Shown here piece after piece: positions 1 to 7,462 of a stretch of DNA of 64,000 bases (position 1 is the first letter of the stretch; every line of letters starts with the position of its first letter). This DNA is from Caldilineaceae bacterium (GTDB lineage: Bacteria; Chloroflexota; Anaerolineae; Caldilineales; Caldilineaceae). The notes beneath the pieces were generated by a model. That model worked only from the letters and a program-made list of their open reading frames with translations, ran no database searches and was not told where the DNA came from. The stretch covers positions 1 through 64,000 of the forward strand of contig JAHBVF010000037.1 in NCBI GenBank assembly GCA_019637685.1, in the 5' to 3' direction. The position numbers were made by a program, and so were the translations under genes.

Positions 1-612
1 ACTTTTTTTATCTCCTTTTCCCTTGGCCATGTCCCGCCGCAGCCACCAATAAATCCCACCGACCAGCAACACCAGCCCCACCAGCAAACCGCTGAAGTCG
101 CTGATAAATGTGCTGACTATCTCCCACTGGCTGCCAAAGGCATAGCCCAGCCCACCGTACAGAAGCAGCCAGGTAAGCTCACCCGCGGCCGCATAGCCCA
201 CAAAACGGAGCGTGCGGTAGCCGCTGCTGCCCGCAATCCAATTGGTGGGCACGGCAATCGGCGTGAGCAGACAGCGGGTCAGATAGATGGCGACGCCACC
301 CCGCCGCTGAAAATAGACCTCTGCATTGCGCCAGTTCTCCATCTTGCCAAAGCGCTTCTGCATCCCCACCCGCAACAGCCGCCCCATTCCATAGCTCAGG
401 GTATCCCCCGTCACCACAAAGAGCAGGGCCACCACCAACGTGGAAGGCAGGTCTAGCACGCCCTGCTGAATGAACGCGCCACTGGCCAGCACAAAGACTG
501 TGCTGGGAAAAGGAACGCCCAGGGCAGACAGAAGGACGGTCACGCCCAGGGCCACTGCTCCGTATGTGATGATATATGTGAGAATCTCACCGCTCAGGTC
601 CGCCAGGCTCAT
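1..612 (-). CDS. DedA-family (SNARE-associated) membrane protein, C-terminus cut by window edge
   Basis: The frame is open from an ATG at 612 to the window edge, giving 204 residues with no stop. Hydrophobic segments cover about residues 10-30, 52-70, 140-160 and 172-190. The core reads VPFPSTVF near 33-40, GD at 69-70 and TRCLLTPIAVPTNWIAG at 112-128, which matches the DedA pattern of a proline-rich re-entrant helix and an Arg-x-x-x-x-Pro loop. Family members are inner-membrane proteins linked to proton-driven lipid-carrier handling, such as undecaprenyl phosphate recycling. That role is family knowledge, not shown here. The ATG overlaps the stop of the upstream gene as ATGA, so the two are probably translationally coupled. 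Confidence 0.85.
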   Translation of the reverse strand, partial: MSLADLSGEILTYIITYGAVALGVTVLLSALGVPFPSTVFVLASGAFIQQGVLDLPSTLVVALLFVVTGDTLSYGMGRLLRVGMQKRFGKMENWRNAEVYFQRRGGVAIYLTRCLLTPIAVPTNWIAGSSGYRTLRFVGYAAAGELTWLLLYGGLGYAFGSQWEIVSTFISDFSGLLVGLVLLVGGIYWWLRRDMAKGKGDKKS

Positions 613-1265
613 GGACGCCCCCTGCCAGCCTGCACACCGAGCGCGGTTGCCACGTCCTCCACCAGCCCACGCGGGCCATCGGGATACTTTTCTTCCGCGG
701 CCAGCAACTCCAGGGGCTTGTCCGGGTTGAGCGTAGGCGAAAGACCTGTTTTGGCGAAAATCTCGGCCAGGGGAATGCCTGCGCTGTGGGCGATATAGCG
801 CAGACTCATCCACGGGCGGATTTCGTGGAGACCGGTTGCCACGGGATCGGCCTGATAGGCCAGCACAGCCGCTTTGGCCCGCTCCACAATTACAGAACCG
901 AAGTCAGGGAAAGGGGTCGGGAGCGGTCCTTCGCTCGGTGGGGGCGGCGCGGGCTGAATGCGCCCGATAGGTCGATCGGCATTGCGCCGGTCGAAGTCGA
1001 CCCCCAGCGCGCTATAGAGATATTCCTCTGGCACCGCGTAGGCCACAGCGATGAAACGGATGGTCATCCAGCGCTGGATGGCGTCAACGTTTGCTGTGCC
1101 TGCATCCAGTCCCTGCTGCTGGATATAGCGCACCTGGCGGAAAGAGTGTAGAGAACGCAGGCCAAAGAGGACTGTCACCAGCAGGCCGATGAGTATCAGG
1201 GCCAGGGGGAGGAAGCGTCGCAGTTTGGACAGTATTGGTTTTTTGCTCGGTGTGCTGGTTGTCAC
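609..1265 (-). CDS. membrane-anchored protein with two helix-turn-helix-like repeats
   Basis: I chose the GTG at 1265 (218 aa) because AAAGGGA lies five bases upstream. The frame also opens further upstream, but that part runs through the end of another small reading frame. Residues about 19-37 form one membrane helix after a basic N-terminus. Outside it are two related blocks, around IQRWMTIRFIA and IRPWMSLRYIA, each followed by a Val/Ile-Pro-x-x-x-(Ile/Tyr) stretch and a short hydrophobic turn. Similar small helical repeats are known fused to membrane redox proteins. The blocks are joined by a Pro-rich linker. It overlaps the DedA gene by four bases, suggesting a partner in the same membrane process. 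Function is unknown. Confidence 0.65.
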   Translation of the reverse strand: MTTSTPSKKPILSKLRRFLPLALILIGLLVTVLFGLRSLHSFRQVRYIQQQGLDAGTANVDAIQRWMTIRFIAVAYAVPEEYLYSALGVDFDRRNADRPIGRIQPAPPPPSEGPLPTPFPDFGSVIVERAKAAVLAYQADPVATGLHEIRPWMSLRYIAHSAGIPLAEIFAKTGLSPTLNPDKPLELLAAEEKYPDGPRGLVEDVATALGVQAGRGRP

Positions 1266-1308
1266 TGATCCCTTTTCGCTCGACTGGAAAATCTGTCCTC
1301 GTTTTGGC

Positions 1309-1606
1309 TTAGCCTTCGCCCAGAACTTGCTGACCCATACGCACTGTCGCCCGCGCCAGCAAATCAAAATCGGCCAAGGCACGCATGGCTTCCCAGCCCT
1401 GGGGGTCGAGGGATTCTTGAGAAGATGCCTTGTGACTATTCAGCCGTCAGTCAGCCGGTTAGCAAACGTCGGTTGAGTAGCCTGGGGTAGTTTCCAGGCG
1501 TATCGAAACCTGTTTGCGGGTCTACCCGCTGAGTTTCGACACGGCCACAAACTGCTGTGGCCTGCTCAACCGGCGCTGGCCTGAATAGTCACGATGCCTT
1601 TTGCAT
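1309..1606 (-). pseudogene. small reading frame split by a family-A element
   Basis: Removing the element at 1432-1592 and one copy of its 8-bp duplication joins an ATG at 1606 to a frame ending in TAA at 1309. The repaired product is 42 residues, beginning MQKASSQESLDP and ending GQQVLGEG. As it stands, translation from the ATG stops a few codons into the element. I do not recognise the product. The repaired frame is seen in the sequence. That it was ever expressed is inference. It would have been the gene between the NTF2-like and membrane-anchored proteins, all on the minus strand. Confidence 0.45.
1432..1592. mobile_element. family-A miniature inverted-repeat element, copy 1 (161 bp)
   Basis: The ends are GTGACTATTCAG and its exact reverse complement. 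Outside them is a perfect 8-bp direct repeat, GATGCCTT, at 1424-1431 and 1593-1600, which is a target-site duplication. Inside, further inverted segments carry GGTTGAGTAG near each end and a GTATCGAAAC / GTTTCGACAC pair. No protein is encoded. Copies 2 and 3 are at 3232-3393 and 7348-7445. Confidence 0.9.
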
Positions 1607-1660
1607 AGGGGATTCCCGTTGTTTGGCTGGTTGGCTGGGTTGGGCAGCTTTCCCAGATGG

Positions 1661-2020
1661 TTAGATTGCGTAGTGAGCCGCGGCTTCTATCACCAGCCCG
1701 TTGCTGTCGAAGACGAATGACTCGGCGGCCTGTTGTCCCCCCGCTCCGAAATAGTGGATGACCACGCGATCGACCCCGGCATATACGCCTATCAACTCGA
1801 AACGCAGATCCGGGAGGCGGGACAAGGCCGTTGTCCAATAGACGGCCACCGCGGGCTTGCCCCGCAGCACACCGGATGGCTCACCCACGATCTGGACAAT
1901 TTTGGGCGAGGCCATAACAAAGTCGTCCCGGTAGTGGGCCAGAATACGGGTCATATCGTGACTGTTCCAAGCGTCGATCCATTCCTGGGCAAAATGGGAT
2001 GCAAAGGTGTCGTTGAGCAT
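1661..2020 (-). CDS. SnoaL/NTF2-like domain protein
   Basis: The 119-residue product has the single-domain cone fold signature of the SnoaL/NTF2-like superfamily: an N-terminal helix with EWIDAWNSHDMTRILAHYRDDFV (given here as EWIDAWNSHD at 13-22 followed by a charged helix), a central strand region and a C-terminal VIHYFGAGG strand. Such proteins bind small hydrophobic ligands or catalyse isomerase and cyclase reactions, and the substrate cannot be read from sequence. The ATG at 2020 lies one base after the TGA of the DinB gene, so the two are probably translated together. Confidence 0.75.
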   Translation of the reverse strand: MLNDTFASHFAQEWIDAWNSHDMTRILAHYRDDFVMASPKIVQIVGEPSGVLRGKPAVAVYWTTALSRLPDLRFELIGVYAGVDRVVIHYFGAGGQQAAESFVFDSNGLVIEAAAHYAI

Positions 2021-2021
2021 T

Positions 2022-2531
2022 TCACCACTCTCCTGCGTATTGAAGGCTGTAGGGCTGGGCCTGGGCCAAGGCCCAATAATAGTGCAACTCTGTCAACTGG
2101 CGCAGATGGAGCAGGTCGTGGGCGACCCACGCCGCCATAAAGTCACCGGCCCGCATTGTGCCCCAGGGCGCGGGATATTCCTGCGTCCAGTCGGGCGCGG
2201 TCAGCCCCCGCAGCCAGGCCAGGGACGCGTCTCGTTCCGCCAAATAGTCCGCCACAGCCGGGGCCAGTGCCCGCTGGTTATAGTCCCGGCTCGTCACCCA
2301 GCCCTGGGGATCGATGGGATGCCACGGCTCTGTGCCACCGTTCAAGGCCCAACCCACCCGGGTGCGGAAATCCTCCCGTTCTTCGTCGGCCAGATGGCAG
2401 ATCACTTCCAGGATCGACCAATCGTCGGGAGTCGGTTTCCAGCCCGCCTGCTCGTCAGAAATATCCAGTGTCATCTGCTCGACTGCCCGCGCGTGTCGGG
2501 CCATTTGCGCAAGAAATACTTCCAGATTCAT
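2022..2531 (-). CDS. DinB-family four-helix protein
   Basis: The product has 169 residues, the normal size for the DinB/YfiT superfamily. His46 lies in the WSILEVICHLADEE helix, and HDLLHLRQL near residues 138-146 supplies two more histidines, together forming the usual metal triad. Members include thiol transferases that act with low-molecular-weight thiols and damage-inducible proteins of unknown activity, so the reaction is not known. It starts at an ATG at 2531 and runs directly into the NTF2-like gene. It is the first of three DinB proteins within five kilobases. Confidence 0.85.
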   Translation of the reverse strand: MNLEVFLAQMARHARAVEQMTLDISDEQAGWKPTPDDWSILEVICHLADEEREDFRTRVGWALNGGTEPWHPIDPQGWVTSRDYNQRALAPAVADYLAERDASLAWLRGLTAPDWTQEYPAPWGTMRAGDFMAAWVAHDLLHLRQLTELHYYWALAQAQPYSLQYAGEW

Positions 2532-2617
2532 CTTTGGTTTCCTTCGTAACGATTGAGAAACGATAGATGTGTATTCTAGGGCATCTGGGGCTAATCGACA
2601 ACCGAAAGACGAAAATT

Positions 2618-2860
2618 ATGGGAACGGAACCGCCGAAACGGACACCCCGCTATCGTCAGATGATTCTGACCCTGTGGCAGGAGAACGAACGCAGCCAGAT
2701 GGGGCCAGCCCGTTGGCGACTCACATTACAAAATCCCCACACCGAAGAACGAATGGGGTTTCAGGCGGTGGAAGAACTGGCCGCGTTTTTGCAGGCATGG
2801 ATGGCGGCCCAGCCCGGAGAAAACAGCCGGAAAGCGGGCGGGCGTGGGTCACAGCCGTAG
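2618..2860 (+). CDS. small protein, same family as the one at 41906-42133
   Basis: I start it at the ATG at 2618 (80 aa). An earlier in-frame start at 2567 would add 17 residues of no apparent family character. The recognisable core is ILTLWQE, then RWRLTLQNPHTEERMGF, then EELAAFLQAW. This follows the same plan as the small protein at 41906: a Leu-Trp-Glu strand, a hairpin ending in Glu-Arg/Glu-Thr, an aromatic, and an Ala-Phe-Leu helix. The family seems to be short stand-alone proteins of unknown role. The gene is divergent from the DinB operon and has only a weak purine-rich stretch upstream. Confidence 0.55.
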   Translation: MGTEPPKRTPRYRQMILTLWQENERSQMGPARWRLTLQNPHTEERMGFQAVEELAAFLQAWMAAQPGENSRKAGGRGSQP

Positions 2861-2940
2861 TGGTTTTGTCGCGGCGATTGGTCCTGCTTTTTCAGCAGAG
2901 AGCGGGCTCAAACCCGGACTTTTCTGAGCACCATGCCGCT

Positions 2941-3165
2941 CAGTACTTTACCAGTGAAATTCTTGCTTTTTGTGCAAGAAATGAGAAGTTTTTGTATACA
3001 CGGATGAAAAGGAACACGGATCAGAAAAATCCGTGTTCACAACCCTCTTTGGCTTTGGCTTTGCCAGGCTAGGCGGCACGCCCGGCTGACACCGAACAAC
3101 ACCGAAAATCATCCGCAGATGACGCAGATTTTCACAGATTGAATCCGTCTCCATTCGTCCCACCC
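2941..3165. repeat. dispersed repeat, copy 1 (second copy at 51140-51375)
   Basis: About 220 bases reappear near 51.2 kb in the same orientation. Shared blocks include TTACCAGTGAAA, TTTTTGTATACACGGATG, ATCAGAAAAATCCGTGTTC, GGCTGACACCGA-like and GATGACGCAGATTTTCACAG. The 3' part is the sequence type (CGCAGATT... / ATCCGCGTTTATC...) that recurs in several other spacers of this window. It codes for nothing recognisable. Confidence 0.75.
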
Positions 3166-3231
3166 GCGTTTATCCGTGACTATTTACACATCAGGCGACA
3201 CGACCGGCTGACACCGATAGCAGTGAAAATC

Positions 3232-3393
3232 GTGACTATTCAGGCCAGTGCCGGTTGAGTAGGCCACAGCAGTATGTGGCCGTATCGAAACCAAAGCGGG
3301 TAGACCCGCAAACTGATTTCGATACGCCTGGAAACAGCCCCAGGCTACTCAACCGACGTTTGCTAACCGGCTGGCTTATGGCTGAATAGTCAC
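3232..3393. mobile_element. family-A miniature inverted-repeat element, copy 2 (162 bp)
   Basis: The element is bounded by GTGACTATTCAG and CTGAATAGTCAC, inserted in the orientation opposite to copy 1. The perfect 8-bp duplication TGAAAATC lies at 3224-3231 and 3394-3401. The interior has the inverted pair GTATCGAAAC / TTTCGATACG. The insertion hit a dispersed repeat (GTGAAAATCAT type), so it is younger than that repeat. Confidence 0.92.
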
Positions 3394-3519
3394 TGAAAAT
3401 CATCCACAGATAGCACAGATTCTCACAGATTGAATCCGTGTTCCCTTTTATCCGTGTATACCACCCTATTTTCAGAACAGGACTTGACACCCAAACCTTC
3501 TACCGCACTCCCTACTCCT

Positions 3520-3645
3520 ATGGCCGCTTCCCGAAAGGTTGTCTTGGGCTATTTATATCGTCACTTCTTATTTGCCTATACCCTCCTGATTTCTCTTGTG
3601 CTGACGGGGTGGGGTGCTGCATGTGGCTATCTATCGATGTTTTAG
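3520..3645 (+). CDS. possible 41-residue single-helix membrane peptide
   Basis: From the ATG at 3520 the frame gives MAASRKVVLGYLYR followed by a continuous hydrophobic helix of about 20 residues and a short tail. There is no good ribosome-binding site and no homologue that I recognise. The frame could be chance in a spacer. I list it because the base-to-hydrophobic pattern is typical of small membrane proteins. Confidence 0.2.
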   Translation: MAASRKVVLGYLYRHFLFAYTLLISLVLTGWGAACGYLSMF

Positions 3646-3904
3646 GCCGCTGGTGGTATCATTTACTCCCGACGGCCTGACAACCAATATGGTCCAATCT
3701 TATATCTGTGGAATGATCAGCAAAGGATGCATTGACCACAGACTTGTAAGCTAACTTTGCATTTGCAGAAATGGCCCCGTATACGACTTGTCTTTGTCCC
3801 TCGCCTGACTTATAATTGCCGCATTGTTCCACGCGGCTGCTCCCACTACAACGCTCTCCACATCCACGCGGCTGCTTGCACAACCCAATTATTCTCACAA
3901 CACG

Positions 3905-4094
3905 CACTCGACTTTAGCCATTTTTTATATTGCTCCGTGTTTCAACTACAGGAGAGCGGATTTCAGTATTCGAAATAGGTGATGGTCGTTGAAAACCCAC
4001 GACGTTTCCTATTTCTACTACACCATTCCGCCAATAACCTGCCACTCCGGTGCGACATTTCGAGAAACCAGTTGAAAATGGCTAAAGTCGAGTG
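3905..4094. repeat. 190-bp inverted repeat with 20-bp perfect arms
   Basis: CACTCGACTTTAGCCATTTT at 3905-3924 is matched exactly in reverse complement at 4075-4094. A second, nested pair, GAAATAGG (3975-3982) and CCTATTTC (4007-4014), lies inside. It could be another mobile element whose duplication has decayed, or a transcript with a long stem. No flanking direct repeat is obvious. Confidence 0.6.
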
Positions 4095-4151
4095 TGAGCA
4101 GAAAGTGAACACTTTTTGGGCTGTACAGCTTTGGCCGGATCGCGTAGATTG

Positions 4152-4298
4152 AGTAGAGAACAGAATGATGGGGAAATTATCAACGCAAAGATGCAAAGGA
4201 GCAGAGATGCAAAGATTTGTAGGTTCTCCTCAGCGTCTTTGCATCTCTGCTCCTTTGCGTTAAAAATGGCCCTTTCATCATTCCGTTGATCAGTACAG
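4152..4298. mobile_element. family-B inverted-repeat element, copy 1 (147 bp)
   Basis: The insert is flanked by an exact 14-bp direct repeat, GATCGCGTAGATTG, at 4138-4151 and 4299-4312. Its ends are roughly inverted (AGAATGATG near one end, CATCATTC near the other). The middle is a long palindrome of CTTTGCATCTCTGCTCCTTTGCGTT type. On the minus strand it aligns with copy 2 at 7463-7586. No coding capacity. Confidence 0.75.
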
Positions 4299-4364
4299 GA
4301 TCGCGTAGATTGGGGCGGCTTTACAGATTGTATCAATCCATTTACGATTACAGGAGAAAGCGCA

Positions 4365-4871
4365 ATGAATGGAAACGAAGTGCTTCAGCAGGCCATCGGT
4401 TTTGCCACCTATTATATCCAGCAGGTGATGACCGATGTGACACCAGAAATTGCCCACAAGGACCCCGGCGGCACGATGCAGACGATTGCCGCCACCTATG
4501 CCCATGCAATTGTCAGTACCGACTGGCAGATTCACACTTTTTTCCGCGGTCAGCCTGCCCTGTATGAAGGCGAATGGGCCAGCAAGACCGGTGTGACCCC
4601 GACCAGCCCGATGATTTCGCCTGAATGGGGCAAAAATGTGCAGGTGGACCTGCCCCAACTCCACGCCTATGCCCAGGCTGTCTTTGGCGCACTGATGCCC
4701 TATGTGGCCGCGGCGGACCTGGACCAAATGATCGATCTGTCAATGATCAATGCGGGTAGCCAGAGTCTGGGGTGGTGTCTGGCGAATTTGGTGGCGGGCC
4801 ATCTGTCCGCACTGACAGGCCAGATTGCCGCGGTGAAGGGCTGCTTTGGCTTGAAGGGGGATATGTTCTAA
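4365..4871 (+). CDS. DinB-like four-helix protein
   Basis: The 168-residue product starts at ATG 4365 after a CAGGAGA ribosome-binding site. His47 in ATYAHAIVSTDW sits where the DinB family has its first metal ligand. His146 in LVAGHLSALTGQI matches the C-terminal H-x-x-x-H/GQI helix, though the second histidine of that pair is not obvious. This makes it a divergent member. It is followed 105 bases later by a PIG-L deacetylase on the same strand. DinB proteins and PIG-L deacetylases are paired in thiol-sugar (bacillithiol, mycothiol) metabolism in other bacteria, so a shared role is possible but unproven. Confidence 0.7.
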   Translation: MNGNEVLQQAIGFATYYIQQVMTDVTPEIAHKDPGGTMQTIAATYAHAIVSTDWQIHTFFRGQPALYEGEWASKTGVTPTSPMISPEWGKNVQVDLPQLHAYAQAVFGALMPYVAAADLDQMIDLSMINAGSQSLGWCLANLVAGHLSALTGQIAAVKGCFGLKGDMF

Positions 4872-4976
4872 ACTTGGCAGACTGTGGAACAGTGTGTGGA
4901 GCGTGAGAAGGATTCTGGTTCTCACGCTCTACACATTCCTCCACAACGAAACCCATACACCCACAAGGAGAATCCA

Positions 4977-5792
4977 GTGTCTTCTCTCCGTCTTCTCATC
5001 ATCGGCGCACACCCGGACGATCCAGATTTTGGCGCGGGCGGACTGGCCGCGCTCTACAGCCGTCTGGGCCATACAGTAAAAATGGTCAGCGTGACCAACG
5101 GCGATGCCGGCCATCACGAAATGGGCGGCGCGCCCCTGGCCTGGCGGCGGCGAGAGGAAGCCGCCGCGTCCGGGCGCTGCCTGGGCACAGAGTACATCAC
5201 TCTGGACAACCACGACGGCGCTCTGATGCCGACGCTGGAGGTGCGCCATCAGCTTATTGCCCTCATCCGGGAGTTCCAGCCCGACCTGATGACCACCCAC
5301 CGGCCCAACGACTATCACCCCGACCACCGCTACACTTCTCAACTGGTGCAGGACGCCTCCTATCTGCTCACTGTCCCCAATGTGGTCTCCCACATCCCCC
5401 ACCTGACAAAGATGCCGGTAATTGTCTACACGTGGGATCACTTCCAGCGCCCCTACCCCTTTGCCCCGGATGTGGTGGTGGGTATTGACAACGTATTTGA
5501 GCAGAAGCTCGACGCGCTCCATTGCCACGTTTCGCAGATGTATGAGTGGCTGGCCTACAACGGGGGCTACCTGAGCGAAGTGCCGGACGATCCGGCCGCG
5601 CGGCGGGCCTGGCTAGGAACGTTCCGCGCGCCCCGTTTCCGCCAGGCCGCGGACCTTTACCGGGAGATGCTCATGGCTGACTACGGGGAAGAACGGGGGC
5701 GGCAAATAGAGTTCGCCGAAGCCTTTGAAGCCTGCGAGTACGGCGCGCCGTTGACAGCAGAGAGCCGCCAACGGCTTTTCCCCTTCTTTTGA
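4977..5792 (+). CDS. PIG-L/LmbE family N-acetylglucosaminyl deacetylase-like protein
   Basis: GTG at 4977 is chosen because AAGGAG lies six bases upstream; the longer frame to 4884 has no such site. The 271-residue product has the zinc motif AHPDDPD at 11-17, GAGG after it, VSVTNGDAGHH and the second histidine motif HRPNDYHPDH, followed by TSQLVQDA. This is the PIG-L fold, which removes an acetyl group from an N-acetylated amino-sugar conjugate using a zinc-bound water. Relatives include MshB, BshB and many antibiotic and cell-surface enzymes. Substrate is not known. The 3' end runs against the convergent DinB-ankyrin gene. Confidence 0.88.
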   Translation: MSSLRLLIIGAHPDDPDFGAGGLAALYSRLGHTVKMVSVTNGDAGHHEMGGAPLAWRRREEAAASGRCLGTEYITLDNHDGALMPTLEVRHQLIALIREFQPDLMTTHRPNDYHPDHRYTSQLVQDASYLLTVPNVVSHIPHLTKMPVIVYTWDHFQRPYPFAPDVVVGIDNVFEQKLDALHCHVSQMYEWLAYNGGYLSEVPDDPAARRAWLGTFRAPRFRQAADLYREMLMADYGEERGRQIEFAEAFEACEYGAPLTAESRQRLFPFF

Positions 5793-7215
5793 TCCATCCA
5801 GACGGCCACCTTCTGTTAGCCGTCACCGCGCCGCAGCATGAGATAGCCTTGTCCCCATTCTGCTCCGCGGCCATCAGCGGGGTGAAGCCGCCTGCCTGCT
5901 CGGCCTGCCTATCCGCGCCCGCTTCCAGCAGCGCTCGCACAATTGTGGCGTTGCGCCCGGCTACACCGGCGTGGATGGCCTGCAATGCGGAGCCGTTCTT
6001 GCTGACCGCGTGAATGTCCGCACCTTTGGCAATCAGCCAGAGGGCCACTTCCTCCTGCCCAAAATAACAGGCCAGTTGCAGGGGCGTGAAGCCGTCTTTG
6101 GCGAACCAGTCAATCGTCGCCGGATTCCACGCATAGTACTCCTCCACTTCGGACAGATAGCCGATGGCCGCCGCGGAGAAGATGTCCAACTCTGCACCTG
6201 CCTTGTGCAGCTTCTGGGCAAGGGCGGTCTGATGGGCATAGGCGGCCACCAGTACAGCCGATTGCTGGTTGGCGTCCGTGGCATCCATCAGCAGTGGGTT
6301 CTTTGCCAGCAATCTATCAACTTCCTCTGCGTTCCCGGCCTGAATGGCGGCCATCAACGCGGCGCTGTCGGCCACGGCCTCAACAGCCCGTTCACTCCAC
6401 TCTGTGATGGCCCGGGCCAGGGATTCACATTCGCCAGCCAGTTCAGGCGCACCCATCAGCGCCCCTTCCACCCGGCCCAATGCCTGATAGAGCATACGCG
6501 TGTGCAGGGCCATTTCGTGGGGGATGTGGCCCAATGCCAGCAGCGTCTTCTCGATCTGCATTCTGTGCTCGCGCAGATGCGCGGTGAAGCGCCCCACACG
6601 AAAAGCGACCGACGGTTGCTCCGGTTCCCAGAAGGGGGAACGGGCTTCCAATTGCCCATGGGTCAGCCCGGCCAGCTTTGTCTCTATCAGAAAATGCAGG
6701 CGTGTATAGGCGGTCAGAACTGCTGCGGGGCCATCGGTTTCGGCGGGCAGCGGCCCTGCTTCGGGCAGCAGCGCGCCTCTCTGATCGCGCGGCGGCATAA
6801 CGGCTGTCTCGTGCTTGGCCTGCGCGTCTATACCGGCCAGAATCGAGATGAAAAATGAGCGTTCGGCTTCGTATAGATGGTGCAGGGCCTCGACAACCGG
6901 CCATTCGCCCTGGGCTGGCGCGCGGGTCAATTCTTCCGGCTCGATCCCGGCGAGCAGTCCTTCTAAATCCCGGTAGGCCACCCGGTGGTGGCCGAGGAGG
7001 TGTTGGATGTGGGTGATTGGGTTGCCGGTTTTGGCGCGCTGAACGAGCAACGCAGCAGACAACGCGTCCAAATCCTGGGCCGTGCCCAGCAGAGCCATAC
7101 GCACACCCGTGTAGTCGCCCCAGGCAAACGCACCGCTCGCCAACTCAGCGTCGGACAAGTGTGCGGTAGCCGAGGCCAGTCCCTTGACCGCACTACGCAG
7201 TTGTTCAATTGCCAT
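5671..7215 (-). CDS. DinB-like protein fused to ankyrin repeats (C-terminal frameshift suspected)
   Basis: From ATG 7215 the first 150 residues form a DinB-like helical domain (ITHIQHLLGHH, EWPVVEALHHLYEAERS). A second helical domain follows with FTAHLREHRMQIEKTL near 210-225. From about 285 the protein has ankyrin repeats (LMAAIQAGNAEEVDRLLAK, DGFTPLQLACYFGQEEVA, GGFTPLMAAEQNGDKA). After that the sequence turns into an Arg-rich tail antisense to the last 122 bases of the deacetylase gene. A one-base shift near 5845 would instead end the protein at TAA 5816-5818, 23 bases short of the convergent stop, so the tail is probably an artefact or a real mutation. Ankyrin repeats are rare in ordinary bacterial cytosolic enzymes. 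Role unknown. Confidence 0.75.
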   Translation of the reverse strand: MAIEQLRSAVKGLASATAHLSDAELASGAFAWGDYTGVRMALLGTAQDLDALSAALLVQRAKTGNPITHIQHLLGHHRVAYRDLEGLLAGIEPEELTRAPAQGEWPVVEALHHLYEAERSFFISILAGIDAQAKHETAVMPPRDQRGALLPEAGPLPAETDGPAAVLTAYTRLHFLIETKLAGLTHGQLEARSPFWEPEQPSVAFRVGRFTAHLREHRMQIEKTLLALGHIPHEMALHTRMLYQALGRVEGALMGAPELAGECESLARAITEWSERAVEAVADSAALMAAIQAGNAEEVDRLLAKNPLLMDATDANQQSAVLVAAYAHQTALAQKLHKAGAELDIFSAAAIGYLSEVEEYYAWNPATIDWFAKDGFTPLQLACYFGQEEVALWLIAKGADIHAVSKNGSALQAIHAGVAGRNATIVRALLEAGADRQAEQAGGFTPLMAAEQNGDKAISCCGAVTANRRWPSGWIKRRGKAVGGSLLSTARRTRRLQRLRRTLFAAPVLPRSQP

Positions 7216-7347
7216 CGCCCCCCTCCTTTTTTCTGGATTAACCTGAAAATAGCCACGGATTCACGCGGATAAACACGGATAGAATCTGCGTAATCTGCGC
7301 CGCTATTTTTATTGCTGATTGTGTCCCACCCGGTGTGTACACTATTC

Positions 7348-7445
7348 GTGACTATTCAGGCCAGCGCCGGTTGAGTAGGCTGGGGCAGTTTCCAGGTTGC
7401 TCAACCGACGTTTGCTAACCGGCTGGCTTATGGCTGAATAGTCAC
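7348..7445. mobile_element. family-A element, copy 3, internally deleted (98 bp)
   Basis: It keeps both GTGACTATTCAG termini and the GGTTGAGTAG and CTCAACCGACG arms but lacks the roughly 64-bp middle of copies 1 and 2. A perfect 8-bp duplication, CACTATTC, lies at 7340-7347 and 7446-7453. Its orientation is that of copy 2. A deletion derivative with clean ends shows that the termini are sufficient for movement, or that the deletion happened in place. Confidence 0.92.
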
Positions 7446-7462
7446 CACTATTCTAAATAATC

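Larger units (their letters stand above)
2861..4364. other. 1.5-kb repeat-rich spacer without a confident gene
   Basis: The spacer holds, in order, a dispersed repeat (2941-3165), family-A copy 2 (3232-3393), a weak 41-codon membrane frame (3520-3645), a large inverted repeat (3905-4094) and family-B copy 1 (4152-4298). Stretches between them are more A+T-rich than neighbouring genes. I find no tRNA or known structured RNA. Confidence 0.7.

Noticed and set aside
3757..3978. Open frames in the 3.7-4.0 kb spacer
   Set aside because: No ribosome-binding site, no family pattern, and they overlap inverted repeats.
4320..4348. TTTACA-17-TACGAT promoter before the DinB gene at 4365
   Set aside because: The start point it predicts would fall on the ribosome-binding site, leaving no usable leader.
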